From contig CALVUL010000034.1 of NCBI GenBank assembly GCA_944363555.1, forward strand, positions 1 through 45,590: 45,590 nucleotides of DNA, in the 5' to 3' direction. This document shows positions 23,758 to 31,672 of this stretch, piece by piece. The DNA comes from an uncultured Clostridia bacterium. Lineage in GTDB: Bacteria; Bacillota; Clostridia; Christensenellales; Borkfalkiaceae. A model generated the notes under the pieces. The model worked only from the letters and a program-made list of their open reading frames with translations, made no database searches and was not told the origin of the DNA. The position numbers were made by a program, and so were the translations under genes. Numbering within the stretch: the stretch's first letter is position 1; the number at the start of each line of letters is the position of its first letter.

Positions 23758-24586
23758 ATTTCCTGTCGGCGAGGGCTTTCCGCTCCCGCCCCTCTTTCAG
23801 AAGCTGTTTCATCGTTTCGGCGTCGTTTTCGTAAAGGGCGCACTTGTATTCGCCCAGCCGCTCGATGAGCCCGTCGATCTCCGTCAAAAGATTTTCCTTG
23901 TTGTCGAAAAAAAGTTCCGTCCACATCTCCTCGTTGAGTTTGGCGACCCGCGTCATATCGCGGAAACTGCCGGCGGAAAAGCCTTTGTGGCTGAGCGCCG
24001 ACGGGCTCTTTACGTACGCGCTCGACAAAACGTGCGCCAGCTGGGAGGTCAAGGCGATCATCTTGTCGTGCTCTTCGGGCGTGGAATACTGAATGCGCGT
24101 AAAACCGATGGAAACGAACAGTTCCTTCACCGTTTCGAGGGCCGCCGCGGTAACCGTTTTATCGGGGACCACGATCATGGACGCGTTTTTGAAAAGCGCC
24201 TCCCGCGCGTGATCGAAACCGGAAAACTCCACCCCCGCCATGGGATGCCCGCCGATGAAGGTAAACCCCTTTTCCCGCGCGAGGGGGAAGAGCGCGTCGC
24301 ACACCACGCGTTTCACCCCCGCCGTATCGATGACGATGCACTTTTTCGGGATCTTATCCGCATGCGTTTCGACGTATTCGACGACCGCCGCCGGATAGAG
24401 GGCGACGATCAGCATGTCGAGGGAGGAAAGATCCTCCATCCTGCCGTCGACCGCGCCGACGAGCAGGGCTTTTTTCAGGCTCTCTTCGTTGACGTCCGCA
24501 CCGTAAACGGCGTGGGGCGTATTCTTTTTAACGGCTTTGGCGATCGAGCCCCCGATCAGCCCCAAGCCGACGATGCCGATATTCAT
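23738..24586 (-). CDS. tyrA: Prephenate dehydrogenase
   Basis: 282 aa from ATG 24586, with AAGGGGG 5 nt upstream; the long open frame upstream is antisense overlap. It oxidatively decarboxylates prephenate to 4-hydroxyphenylpyruvate, the tyrosine branch. NIGIVGLGLIGGSIAKA is the NAD-binding motif, FIGGHPMAGVEFSGFDHAR contains the catalytic His, and LTSQLAHVLSSAYV is the helical dimerisation domain. No ACT domain is present, so tyrosine control is more likely at the attenuator than in this protein. It overlaps aroB by 20 bp. Confidence 0.95.
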   Translation of the reverse strand: MNIGIVGLGLIGGSIAKAVKKNTPHAVYGADVNEESLKKALLVGAVDGRMEDLSSLDMLIVALYPAAVVEYVETHADKIPKKCIVIDTAGVKRVVCDALFPLAREKGFTFIGGHPMAGVEFSGFDHAREALFKNASMIVVPDKTVTAAALETVKELFVSIGFTRIQYSTPEEHDKMIALTSQLAHVLSSAYVKSPSALSHKGFSAGSFRDMTRVAKLNEEMWTELFFDNKENLLTEIDGLIERLGEYKCALYENDAETMKQLLKEGRERKALADRKYEKNPD

Positions 24587-24597
24587 CGTTTCCCCCT

Positions 24598-25602
24598 TTA
24601 CTTCGCCGCGTAGGGAAGTATGGCGTTGACGTTCGCCGCAAGTTCCTTGAAGGCTTCCGGCGTGATCGACTGCTGCCCGTCGCACAGCGCGTGCTGCGGA
24701 TCGTTGTGCACTTCGATGATCAGCCCGTCCGCGCCGGCTGCCGCCGCCGCGAGAGACATGGGTTTGACGTATTTCGCGTACCCCGTGGCGTGGCTGGGAT
24801 CGATGACGACGGGAAGATGGGTCATCTGTTTGAGCACGGGGATCGCGCACAGATCGAGGGTGTTTCTCGTGCTCGTTTCAAACGTTCTGATGCCGCGCTC
24901 GCACAAGATGACATCCGTATTGCCGCCCGCCATGATGTATTCCGCGCTCATCACCAGTTCCTGCAGCGTGCTGCTCATGCCGCGTTTCAACAAAATCGGC
25001 TTTTTGATCTTGCCGAGTTCCTTTAAGAGTTCGAAGTTCTGCATGTTGCGCGCGCCCACCTGCAGAACGTCCACCTCCTCGAAGAGGGGAAGTTGGGAAA
25101 TATCCATGATCTCCGTTACAATCGGCAGCCCCGTTTCCCTTTTCGCTTCGAGAAGCAGGCGGATGCCTTCCCCCCTGAGCCCTTGGAAGGCGTAGGGGGA
25201 GGTCCTCGGTTTGAAGGCGCCGCCCCGCAGCAGTTTCGCTCCCGCCGCCTTCACGGCTTTGGCGATGCCGATGATCTGCTCTTCGCTCTCCACCGAACAG
25301 GGCCCCGCGATGAACTGGAAATTGCCGCCGCCGATCTTCGCGCCGGAAACGTTTACCACCGTATCCTGCGGGTGGAATTTGCGGTTGGCGTTTTTGAAAG
25401 GTTCCTGTATGCGCTTTACGTCCTCCACCACGTCGAGGGAGCGGATCAGATCGATGTCGATCTTGCTCGTATCGCCGATGAGCCCCAGCACCGTGGTGTT
25501 TTCGCCTTTGCTGACGTTCACCTTCACGCCCTTGTCGGTAAGCCAGTCGATGAGGTTGTCGAGCTGCGCCTTGTCGTAATCCTTTTTGGGAATGATGATC
25601 AT
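24598..25602 (-). CDS. aroF: 3-deoxy-7-phosphoheptulonate (DAHP) synthase, type I-beta with N-terminal regulatory domain
   Basis: 334 aa. First step: condenses PEP and erythrose-4-phosphate. Residues 1-~70 form a ferredoxin-like/ACT-like regulatory domain; the catalytic barrel has IAGPCSVES, LRGGAFKPRTSPYAFQGLRGEG, ILLKRGMSSTLQE, VILCERGIRTFE and VVIDPSHATG, the metal and substrate sites. The I-beta subgroup of Firmicutes carries such an N-terminal extension for feedback control. AAGGAG is 8 nt before the ATG. It is the first structural gene after the leader peptide and attenuator (25624-25776). Confidence 0.96.
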   Translation of the reverse strand: MIIIPKKDYDKAQLDNLIDWLTDKGVKVNVSKGENTTVLGLIGDTSKIDIDLIRSLDVVEDVKRIQEPFKNANRKFHPQDTVVNVSGAKIGGGNFQFIAGPCSVESEEQIIGIAKAVKAAGAKLLRGGAFKPRTSPYAFQGLRGEGIRLLLEAKRETGLPIVTEIMDISQLPLFEEVDVLQVGARNMQNFELLKELGKIKKPILLKRGMSSTLQELVMSAEYIMAGGNTDVILCERGIRTFETSTRNTLDLCAIPVLKQMTHLPVVIDPSHATGYAKYVKPMSLAAAAAGADGLIIEVHNDPQHALCDGQQSITPEAFKELAANVNAILPYAAK

Positions 25603-25623
25603 AAATTTTACTCCTTATGCAAC

Positions 25624-25651
25624 AAAAAACGCGCCGCATTGCTGCGGCGCG
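25624..25651 (-). terminator. Attenuator terminator of the aromatic operon
   Basis: On the minus strand CGCGCCGCA - GCAA - TGCGGCGCG forms a 9-bp stem with a GNRA tetraloop and is followed by six T. It lies 21 nt upstream of the DAHP synthase ATG and 59 nt past the leader peptide stop, so the whole operon depends on passing it. Confidence 0.92.
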
Positions 25652-25701
25652 CACGTTTTTTCGCTTTCCTTTGAAATTGTTCCGAAAAAAAACCACAGCA
25701 A
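25639..25701 (-). promoter_or_regulatory. Antiterminator fold of the aromatic operon leader
   Basis: Minus-strand TTGCTGTGG (25701-25693), starting 9 nt after the leader stop, can pair with CCGCAGCAA (25647-25639), which is the end of the terminator's 5' arm plus its loop; one of the nine pairs is U-G. Inside it, TTTTTTTTCG can pair with CGAAAAAA. The two folds are mutually exclusive, as required for attenuation. Confidence 0.75.
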
Positions 25702-25710
25702 AAAATTCAC

Positions 25711-25776
25711 TTACTTTTGATAAAAGTACGCGTAAAAGTAAAAGTTAAAATAGTTTTTGCCGTTGAATTTCCGCAT
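25711..25776 (-). CDS. Leader peptide rich in Phe and Tyr (attenuation peptide)
   Basis: A 21-codon frame ATG (25776) to TAA (25711), with AAAGAGG 6 nt upstream. Ten of 21 residues are aromatic: five Phe and five Tyr, the core reading NYFNFYFYAYFY. It begins about 17 nt after the predicted transcript start. Its translation should report charged tRNA-Phe and tRNA-Tyr: stalling on the aromatic codons leaves the antiterminator arm free, whereas reaching the stop codon places the ribosome over that arm (9-18 nt downstream) and lets the terminator form. The same logic is known for pheL and trpL. The mechanism is inferred; the sequence elements are all visible. Confidence 0.9.
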   Translation of the reverse strand: MRKFNGKNYFNFYFYAYFYQK

Positions 25777-25799
25777 AGTCTGCCTCTTTTACGTTATCC

Positions 25800-25828
25800 A
25801 TAATAAAACATCTGCCGCGATTTGTCAA
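25800..25828 (-). promoter_or_regulatory. Promoter of the aromatic operon
   Basis: Minus-strand TTGACA (25828-25823), 17 bp, TATTAT (25805-25800), start near 25793. The -35 box overlaps the recF stop codon, so the promoter is embedded at the end of recF. Confidence 0.88.
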
Positions 25829-26928
25829 TCGCTTGAAGGATCTTTTTTCAATTTTCCCGCGGCGACGGTCATTTTTTTGAAGGGCGCGCCCCCGAATACC
25901 CGTTTATCCGCGCTCGTGCAGGTGATGACGGTCTGCATCCGCTCCGCCCGCCCGATGAGCCGCCGCTGGCGCACTTTGTCGAGTTCGCTTAAAACGTCGT
26001 CCAAAACGAGCACGGGATATTCCCCCGCCCGCGCGCGGAAGATCTCCGTTTCCGCGAGTTTGAGCGACAGCGCCACCGTGCGCTGCTGCCCCTGCGAGCC
26101 GTAAATCCGCACGTCTTCGCCGTCCAAAAGCAGTTTCATGTCGTCGCGGTGCGGGCCCACCGTGGTGAATCCCAGCCGTATATCCTTTTCGTATGCGGTT
26201 TTCAGATCTTCCTTCACCGCGTAAGCGATCTCCTCCTCCCCGCCGTAATAACCGCTTTCCGAGGCGATTTTCAGCGTTTCCTTCCCGCCCGAAAGGCAGG
26301 CGTGCGCCTCCTCCGCCAAAGGGCCCAAGGTTTTTAAAAACTCGTTGCGCATCAGAATGATCTTCGCCGCGTAGCGGGCAAATTCCGCGTCCCAGACGGG
26401 AAGGGTATCCAGCACGATCGCGCGGTCTTTTTCCTTTAAAAGGTTGTTCCTTTGCTGCAAAATCTTGTTGTAGCGATTGAGGGCGTGCAGATAGGTCCTG
26501 CTCATCTGCGAAAGGGAGATGTTCATGAACCGCCGCCTGTCCTCCGGCGATTCCTTGACGAGTTTTAATTCGTTCGGATTGAAAAACACGCTGTTCACGT
26601 TGCCGAGCAGTTCCCCGATGCGCAAAATCGGCGTGCCGTTGATCTTCACGTTTTTTTTATCGGCGCAGATCTCCATTTCGATGGAAATTTCCCCGTAGCG
26701 GCTCTCCGCGCGGCAGGAAAGCGCGGCGCCCTCCCGCCCCCGCATCACCAGCTGATGATCTTTCGTGGCGCGCGGAGAATACCCCGTGCACAGCAGAAAC
26801 ACCGCCTCCGCCGCGTTGGTCTTTCCCTGCGCGTTGGCGCCCGCGAGCACGTTGAGCCCGTCGACGAACTCGAACGTTTCTTCCGCATAATTTCTGAAAT
26901 TTTTTAACCTTAAAGACCTGATCAGCAT
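25825..26928 (-). CDS. recF: DNA replication and repair protein RecF
   Basis: 367 aa SMC-like ATPase that loads RecA at gaps. Walker A is GANAQGKTNAAEAV (residues ~31-44), the central region contains LSQMSRTYLHALNRYNKILQQRNNLL, the signature-like region is YGSQGQQRTVALSLKLAE, and Walker B is PVLVLDDVLSELD. The ATG at 26928 has no ribosome site (ACGATATTT precedes it). It is divergent from dnaA with 190 nt between the starts, whereas in most bacteria the order is dnaA-dnaN-recF on one strand. Its 3' end carries the aromatic operon's -35 box. Confidence 0.95.
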   Translation of the reverse strand: MLIRSLRLKNFRNYAEETFEFVDGLNVLAGANAQGKTNAAEAVFLLCTGYSPRATKDHQLVMRGREGAALSCRAESRYGEISIEMEICADKKNVKINGTPILRIGELLGNVNSVFFNPNELKLVKESPEDRRRFMNISLSQMSRTYLHALNRYNKILQQRNNLLKEKDRAIVLDTLPVWDAEFARYAAKIILMRNEFLKTLGPLAEEAHACLSGGKETLKIASESGYYGGEEEIAYAVKEDLKTAYEKDIRLGFTTVGPHRDDMKLLLDGEDVRIYGSQGQQRTVALSLKLAETEIFRARAGEYPVLVLDDVLSELDKVRQRRLIGRAERMQTVITCTSADKRVFGGAPFKKMTVAAGKLKKDPSSD

Positions 26929-26956
26929 AAATATCGTTTAAAATTTTCCGCGGCTG

Positions 26957-26985
26957 TTGACTTTGCCGCTTTTTTTTGGTATATT
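26957..26985 (+). promoter_or_regulatory. dnaA promoter
   Basis: TTGACT (26957-26962), 17 bp, TATATT (26980-26985). Expected start near 26992, giving a ~127-nt leader with GC-rich inverted repeats such as GGGCG-GAA-CGCCC. I see no cluster of DnaA boxes (TTATCCACA) in the 26929-27118 gap, so it is not an evident origin. Confidence 0.65.
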
Positions 26986-27118
26986 GATATAGCCACCTCG
27001 GCGGCGGGCGGAACGCCCGACAAGGACGCCCGCGCCCGCAAAAAGCGGAACGCGCGGCAAAGCACTACGGATATTATACCGTTTTTTCGCGGCAAAAGCA
27101 ACATAAGAGGTATAAAAA

Positions 27119-28444
27119 ATGGAAAGTTACGAGATTTTATGGAACGGCGCGCTGGAAGAGTTGGAAACCAAGGTGAGCGCCATTTCCTACTCCACCTATA
27201 TCACGCGGCTCACCCCCGTCGATTTCAAAGGAAACAAGATCGTGCTCTGCGTGCCCAACGAACTGTTTGCAAAACAGATCGCCAACTCCCTTTCCGATAA
27301 GATCCGCGCCGCCCTCATCAATTCGAAATCGGGCATCACCGACTTCGAACTGTACGTCGGCAAAGGAAAAGAAGATTACATGCAGTACCTGCGCAACAAT
27401 TCCGATACGCTGCAGGGCGGGCCCGTCAACCCCGCGTTCACCTTCGATTCCTTCGTCGTGGGGCCGTCCAACGAATACATTTACGCCGCCGGCAAAGCGG
27501 TGGCGGAAAACCCCGGGGAGGCGTATAACCCCCTCTTCATCTACGGCGGCACGGGGCTCGGCAAAACGCACATTTTAATGGCGATCGCCAACCACATCAA
27601 ACTGCATTCGCCTTCTTTAAACGTGTTATACGCCACCTGCGAACAGTTCACCAACCAACTTATCGAAAGCATTTCCCGCGGGTCGAACAAGGGCTCGGAA
27701 TTCCGCAGCCGCTACCGCAATGTGGACGTGCTTTTGATCGACGACGTGCAGTTCCTCGCCAAAAAGGAAAGCACGCAGATGGAATTTTTCCACACCTTCA
27801 ACGAACTGGTGCTGCAAAACAAGCAGATCGTGCTCACTTCCGACCGCCCGCCGAAGGAAATCGAACTTTTGGAGGACCGGTTGAAAACCCGTTTCGAAGG
27901 CGGGCTTTTGGCGGACGTACAGCCCCCCGATCTGGAAACGCGCATCGCCATTCTGAAAAAGAAGGCGGAAGAGAAAAAATGCGTTGTGGACATCAAGGTG
28001 CTCGCCTACCTCGCGGAAACCGGCGGGGAGGACATCCGCACCCTCATCGGCAAACTGACGAAGGTCATCTTCTTTTCCAAACTGCAGGAAAGGGCGATCA
28101 CCGTGGATATGGCGGCGGAAGCGCTGAAAGAATCCATCGGCGGCGAACAGGAGGAGATCAAGGCGGACGACATCATCAAGTGCGTGTGCGAATTCTTCAA
28201 GATCTCCAAAAACGATCTGCTCGGCAAAAAGCGCAACAAGGAATTCGTAGAGCCGCGGCACATCTGCATGTACCTTATCAACGAACTGATGAGCCTGCCT
28301 TTGATGACCATCGGGCAGATCATCGGCGGCAGGGATTACACCACCGTCATCCACGCCCGCGACAAGATCGAAGAACTCATCAAGACCAACCACAAGACCG
28401 CCGTACAGATCAACGACCTGAAAAATCTGATCTTAAAGAAATAA
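27119..28444 (+). CDS. dnaA: Chromosomal replication initiator protein DnaA
   Basis: 441 aa. Domain I (residues 1-~80), a short linker, the AAA+ domain III with Walker A GGTGLGKTHIL and Walker B VLLIDDVQFLAKKEST, sensor region LTSDRPPKEI, and DNA-binding domain IV with EPRHICMYLINELMSLPLMTIGQIIGGRDYTTVIHA, which includes the box-recognition signature. AGAGG precedes the ATG. mnmG follows one nucleotide after the stop. dnaN is not in the window on this side. Confidence 0.97.
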   Translation: MESYEILWNGALEELETKVSAISYSTYITRLTPVDFKGNKIVLCVPNELFAKQIANSLSDKIRAALINSKSGITDFELYVGKGKEDYMQYLRNNSDTLQGGPVNPAFTFDSFVVGPSNEYIYAAGKAVAENPGEAYNPLFIYGGTGLGKTHILMAIANHIKLHSPSLNVLYATCEQFTNQLIESISRGSNKGSEFRSRYRNVDVLLIDDVQFLAKKESTQMEFFHTFNELVLQNKQIVLTSDRPPKEIELLEDRLKTRFEGGLLADVQPPDLETRIAILKKKAEEKKCVVDIKVLAYLAETGGEDIRTLIGKLTKVIFFSKLQERAITVDMAAEALKESIGGEQEEIKADDIIKCVCEFFKISKNDLLGKKRNKEFVEPRHICMYLINELMSLPLMTIGQIIGGRDYTTVIHARDKIEELIKTNHKTAVQINDLKNLILKK

Positions 28445-28445
28445 T

Positions 28446-30302
28446 ATGGAACTCTTTTCCGAAGGACAATACGACGCCGTCGTGATCGGCGCGGGGCACG
28501 CCGGCTGCGAGGCGGCGCTCGCCCTCGCGCGCACGGGGCAAAAAACGGCGATGCTGACGCTCAATCTCGACAGCATCGCCTTTATGGCGTGCAACCCTTC
28601 CATCGGCGGCACGGCGAAAGGGCACCTCGTGCGGGAGATCGACGCGCTGGGCGGCGAAATGGGCATAAACGCCGACAAGGCGCTTTTGCAGATCCGCATG
28701 CTCAACCGCGGCAAGGGCGCGGCGGTGCAGTCCCTGCGCGGTCAGGAAGATAAAAACCTGTACCACCGCCTGATGAAACAGACGCTGGAAAACACGCCGA
28801 ATCTGCGCATACTGCAAGGCGAGGCGGCGGAAATTTTAACGCAAAACGGCAAAGTCTGCGGCGTAAAGACCACCTACGGCGGCGTACTGCACGCGAAAGC
28901 CGTCGTCGTCGCCACGGGGGTATACCTGAACGGCAGCGTCATCGCCGGCGAATGGAAACAGCCGAGCGGTCCTTCCGGTTTCGCCCCCGCCACGCGCCTG
29001 ACGGAAAACCTCGTCGACCTCGGATTTTCCGTCCGCCGTTTCAAAACGGGCACGCCCGCCCGCATCGACGGCAGAACCGTCGATTATTCCGCGCTGGAGA
29101 TCCAAAACGGCGAAACGGATCTTTATCCCTTTTCCTATCTGAGCAAGCGCGTGCCGCAAAAGCAGAAACCGTGCTACCTTACCTACACCAACGAAAGAAC
29201 GCACGAAATCATCCGCACCAATCTGCACCGCGCCCCCCTTTACGCGGGGATGATCAAAGGCGTCGGGCCGCGTTACTGCCCGTCCATCGAGGACAAAGTG
29301 GTGCGTTTTGCCGACAAAGAACGGCATCAGTTGTTTTTGGAACCGGAGGGCGGCGACACCGGCGAGGTGTACGTGCAGGGCATGTCCACCTCCCTGCCCC
29401 ACGAGGTGCAACGGGAAATGTACCGCACGATCAAGGGCTTGGAACACTGCGAGATCATGCGCTATGCCTACGCGATCGAATACGACGCCGTCGATTCCCT
29501 TTCCCTGCTCCCCACGCTGGAATACAAAAACGTGAAAAACCTCTTCACCGCGGGGCAGATCAACGGCACGAGCGGTTACGAAGAGGCGGCGGCGCAGGGG
29601 CTGATCGCGGGGATCAACGCTTCCCTCGCTTTACGGGGCAAAGAACAGATCGTGTTGCGGCGGGACGAAGCGTATATCGGCGTATTGATCGACGATCTGG
29701 TTACCAAAGGCACCAACGAGCCGTATCGGATGATGACTTCCCGCGCCGAACACCGCATCGTGCTGCGGCAGGACAACGCCGATTTCCGCCTGACGGAACT
29801 CGGCAGAAAGTGCGGCTTGGCAGACGATAAACGCTGGAAAGCGTATATCAAGCGCAAAAAAATGTACGCAAAAGCCACGGAGGAAATGCAGACGAAAAAA
29901 TCGCCGAAAGAGGCGAACGCCCTCGTCGCCGCGCACGGCGGAACGGATTTGAACGGCGCGATCAGTTACGCGGACATGGTGCGGAGAAACATCCCGCTTT
30001 CCGAAATCAAGCAAACTTTCGGCGGCTTTGAAAACATAAGCGACGAGATCTTGGAAACGGCGGAAACCGACGCGAAGTACGAAGGATACCTTGCCCGCGC
30101 GCTGGAACAGATCGAACGGGCGAAAAAACTGGAAGAAAAGGCGCTGCCCGAAGACATCGACTATATGAGCATCGCGGGGCTCAGGATCGAGGCGCGGCAG
30201 AAACTCGCCAAGATCCGCCCGCTGAATTTAGGGCAGGCGGGAAGGATTTCCGGCGTGAACCCCGCCGACATCGCCGTTTTGATGGTTTATTTAAAAAAAT
30301 AA
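28446..30302 (+). CDS. mnmG: tRNA uridine 5-carboxymethylaminomethyl modification enzyme MnmG (GidA)
   Basis: 618 aa FAD protein that, with MnmE, modifies the wobble uridine of several tRNAs. The FAD motif is VVIGAGHAGCEAALALARTG at the N-terminus; also seen are CNPSIGGTAKGHLVREIDALGG, the family signature PRYCPSIEDKVVRF, and GQINGTSGYEEAAAQGLIAGINA. The C-terminal helical domain (DIDYMSIAGLRIEARQKLAKIRPLNLGQAGRISGVNPADI) is complete. It starts 1 nt after the dnaA stop with no good ribosome site, suggesting translational coupling to dnaA. Confidence 0.97.
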   Translation: MELFSEGQYDAVVIGAGHAGCEAALALARTGQKTAMLTLNLDSIAFMACNPSIGGTAKGHLVREIDALGGEMGINADKALLQIRMLNRGKGAAVQSLRGQEDKNLYHRLMKQTLENTPNLRILQGEAAEILTQNGKVCGVKTTYGGVLHAKAVVVATGVYLNGSVIAGEWKQPSGPSGFAPATRLTENLVDLGFSVRRFKTGTPARIDGRTVDYSALEIQNGETDLYPFSYLSKRVPQKQKPCYLTYTNERTHEIIRTNLHRAPLYAGMIKGVGPRYCPSIEDKVVRFADKERHQLFLEPEGGDTGEVYVQGMSTSLPHEVQREMYRTIKGLEHCEIMRYAYAIEYDAVDSLSLLPTLEYKNVKNLFTAGQINGTSGYEEAAAQGLIAGINASLALRGKEQIVLRRDEAYIGVLIDDLVTKGTNEPYRMMTSRAEHRIVLRQDNADFRLTELGRKCGLADDKRWKAYIKRKKMYAKATEEMQTKKSPKEANALVAAHGGTDLNGAISYADMVRRNIPLSEIKQTFGGFENISDEILETAETDAKYEGYLARALEQIERAKKLEEKALPEDIDYMSIAGLRIEARQKLAKIRPLNLGQAGRISGVNPADIAVLMVYLKK

Positions 30303-30337
30303 ATCAAACGCGCCGAACAACAATCTGTACGATAAAC

Positions 30338-30380
30338 AATGCGCCCCCGAAAGTCCGCCGGACTTTCGGGGGCGCATTTT
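30338..30380 (+). terminator. Terminator of dnaA-mnmG
   Basis: A 19-bp stem (30338-30356 with 30360-30378, core TGCGCCCCCGAAAGTCC) with a GCC loop and a T-run. Confidence 0.92.
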
Positions 30381-30476
30381 CCGTACGCGCGCACGAAACG
30401 GGCGAAATACGGATACGGGCGCATAACGGCCGCGGGCCGGCGTTTCGCCGAATCCGCAACTTTCGCCGAAAACGCG

Positions 30477-31559
30477 TTACGCGGTCGCCTCCTCCTTCGG
30501 CGTTTCGTAATGGGCGTAGCCGTCCTCGTAAAGGTTCTTATATTCGTTCTCCCGCAGATCCGTGCTGCCGTTGGAAACGATATACACGCCGTTATCCACG
30601 TTGTCGAAGGTGTTCGCGGAAACGACGACGCCCTTATCCCCTTTCGCATAGATCAGCAGCCCCCACGAGGCGTGCTTCCACTCGTCCTCCTTGGAATACA
30701 CGAGATTTTTGAAAGTATTTTCCGCGATCTCCGCCCTGTCGCATTCCACCTGCATGCCGTTCTGACAGTTCCGCGGCTGTTCGCCCGCCCCCTGCACGGT
30801 GTTCCCGACGAACAGCAGTTCCGATACGCCGCCCCGCACCACGGCGCCCGTCTTGTTGAACCCCGTGATTTCCGAATACCTGACGGTAAGCGTTTTTTCT
30901 TCCTCTTCCGCCGCGGCGAAAAGCCCCCGCCCGTTCTGGATCCCCGACGGGCGTTCGGGATAGGCGATCTCCTTGATCTTCACGTAGTTCAGCGTCAGGG
31001 AAGAATCGATCGCCGCCACCCCGCAGTAGGCGTTTTCCCCCGTCAGGAAGGAAACGTTCGCCTTATCGGGATCGCCCGTGAACGATACGTTCTCGATAAG
31101 GGCGTCCGCGCCGACGATCAGCCCTATCGCGGTATAGTTCTGCTGTTCACCCGCCGGTTTTTCGACGTTTTTCATAGACGCATAGTTTTCCGGACCGGCA
31201 ACGACCACCGTTCCCTCCCCGATGACGGATACGTTCTTATCCTCGATCACGAGCTGTTCCCGATACGTGCCCGCCTTGACGAGGATGAAATCCCCATCCT
31301 CCGCCGCCTTCACCGCCGCGGAAATGCTTTCCCCCGCGTTCACGGTAACGTCCGCGCTGAAAGCGAGCGCGGCGATCTTTTCCGTCCTCGTCCGTCCGCA
31401 GGTAAGGCAGGAAAACGTTTTCTCGCCCGTATGGGTGTAGGTCGCCTCGCGGGTAACTTCGCCCGCGTTCCATTCGTGTTCGTGCTCCTTTTCCTCTTTG
31501 CAGCCGGCGATGCCGAATGCGATAAAGAGGGCGCACGCCGCCGCCAGAATCTTTTTCAT
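30477..31559 (-). CDS. Lipoprotein with right-handed beta-helix domain
   Basis: 360 aa from ATG 31559, preceded by GGAGG; 13 more upstream codons have no ribosome site. The signal peptide MKKILAAACALFIAFGIAGC ends in a lipobox with Cys20, so it is anchored outside the cell. Residues ~25-65 show an EHEHEW...TYTHTGEKTFSCLTCGRTRTEKI module with paired Cys, a small domain common in clostridial surface proteins. Residues ~75-350 are a pectate-lyase-like parallel beta-helix of repeated short strands (VNAGESISAAVKAAEDGDFILVKAGTY; NCQNGMQVECDRAEIAENTF; GVVVSANTFDNVDNGVYIV), a fold of polysaccharide-binding or lyase proteins. No catalytic residues are obvious. Its function is unknown. Confidence 0.82.
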   Translation of the reverse strand: MKKILAAACALFIAFGIAGCKEEKEHEHEWNAGEVTREATYTHTGEKTFSCLTCGRTRTEKIAALAFSADVTVNAGESISAAVKAAEDGDFILVKAGTYREQLVIEDKNVSVIGEGTVVVAGPENYASMKNVEKPAGEQQNYTAIGLIVGADALIENVSFTGDPDKANVSFLTGENAYCGVAAIDSSLTLNYVKIKEIAYPERPSGIQNGRGLFAAAEEEEKTLTVRYSEITGFNKTGAVVRGGVSELLFVGNTVQGAGEQPRNCQNGMQVECDRAEIAENTFKNLVYSKEDEWKHASWGLLIYAKGDKGVVVSANTFDNVDNGVYIVSNGSTDLRENEYKNLYEDGYAHYETPKEEATA

Positions 31560-31672
31560 GGTTTCTTTCCTCCGTCTTTCTACCGCAATAATATCCATCC
31601 GGAGGAAAAATTATACCGCCCTTTCGTTCCCGACGCCGCAACCCGCGTTTTCCGCGCGGAAAACGCCGTGCG

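Noticed and set aside
23738-24850. Longer tyrA start at 24850
   Set aside because: The extra 88 residues are Arg-rich and antisense-like, overlap the DAHP synthase gene, and the NAD-binding motif starts right at ATG 24586 with a good ribosome site.
25794-25802. TTATCCATA, a near-consensus DnaA box near recF
   Set aside because: Single copy with one mismatch, located in the aromatic operon promoter; no cluster, so not an origin.
26929-27118. recF-dnaA gap as replication origin
   Set aside because: No group of DnaA boxes and no clear AT-rich unwinding element beyond ordinary promoter sequence; contains GC-rich repeats instead.
31645-31666. Perfect 22-bp palindrome (half-site GCGTTTTCCGC) after the MFS gene
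   Set aside because: No U-run and no promoter overlap; likely a weak terminator or chance in GC-rich sequence, so not listed as an operator.
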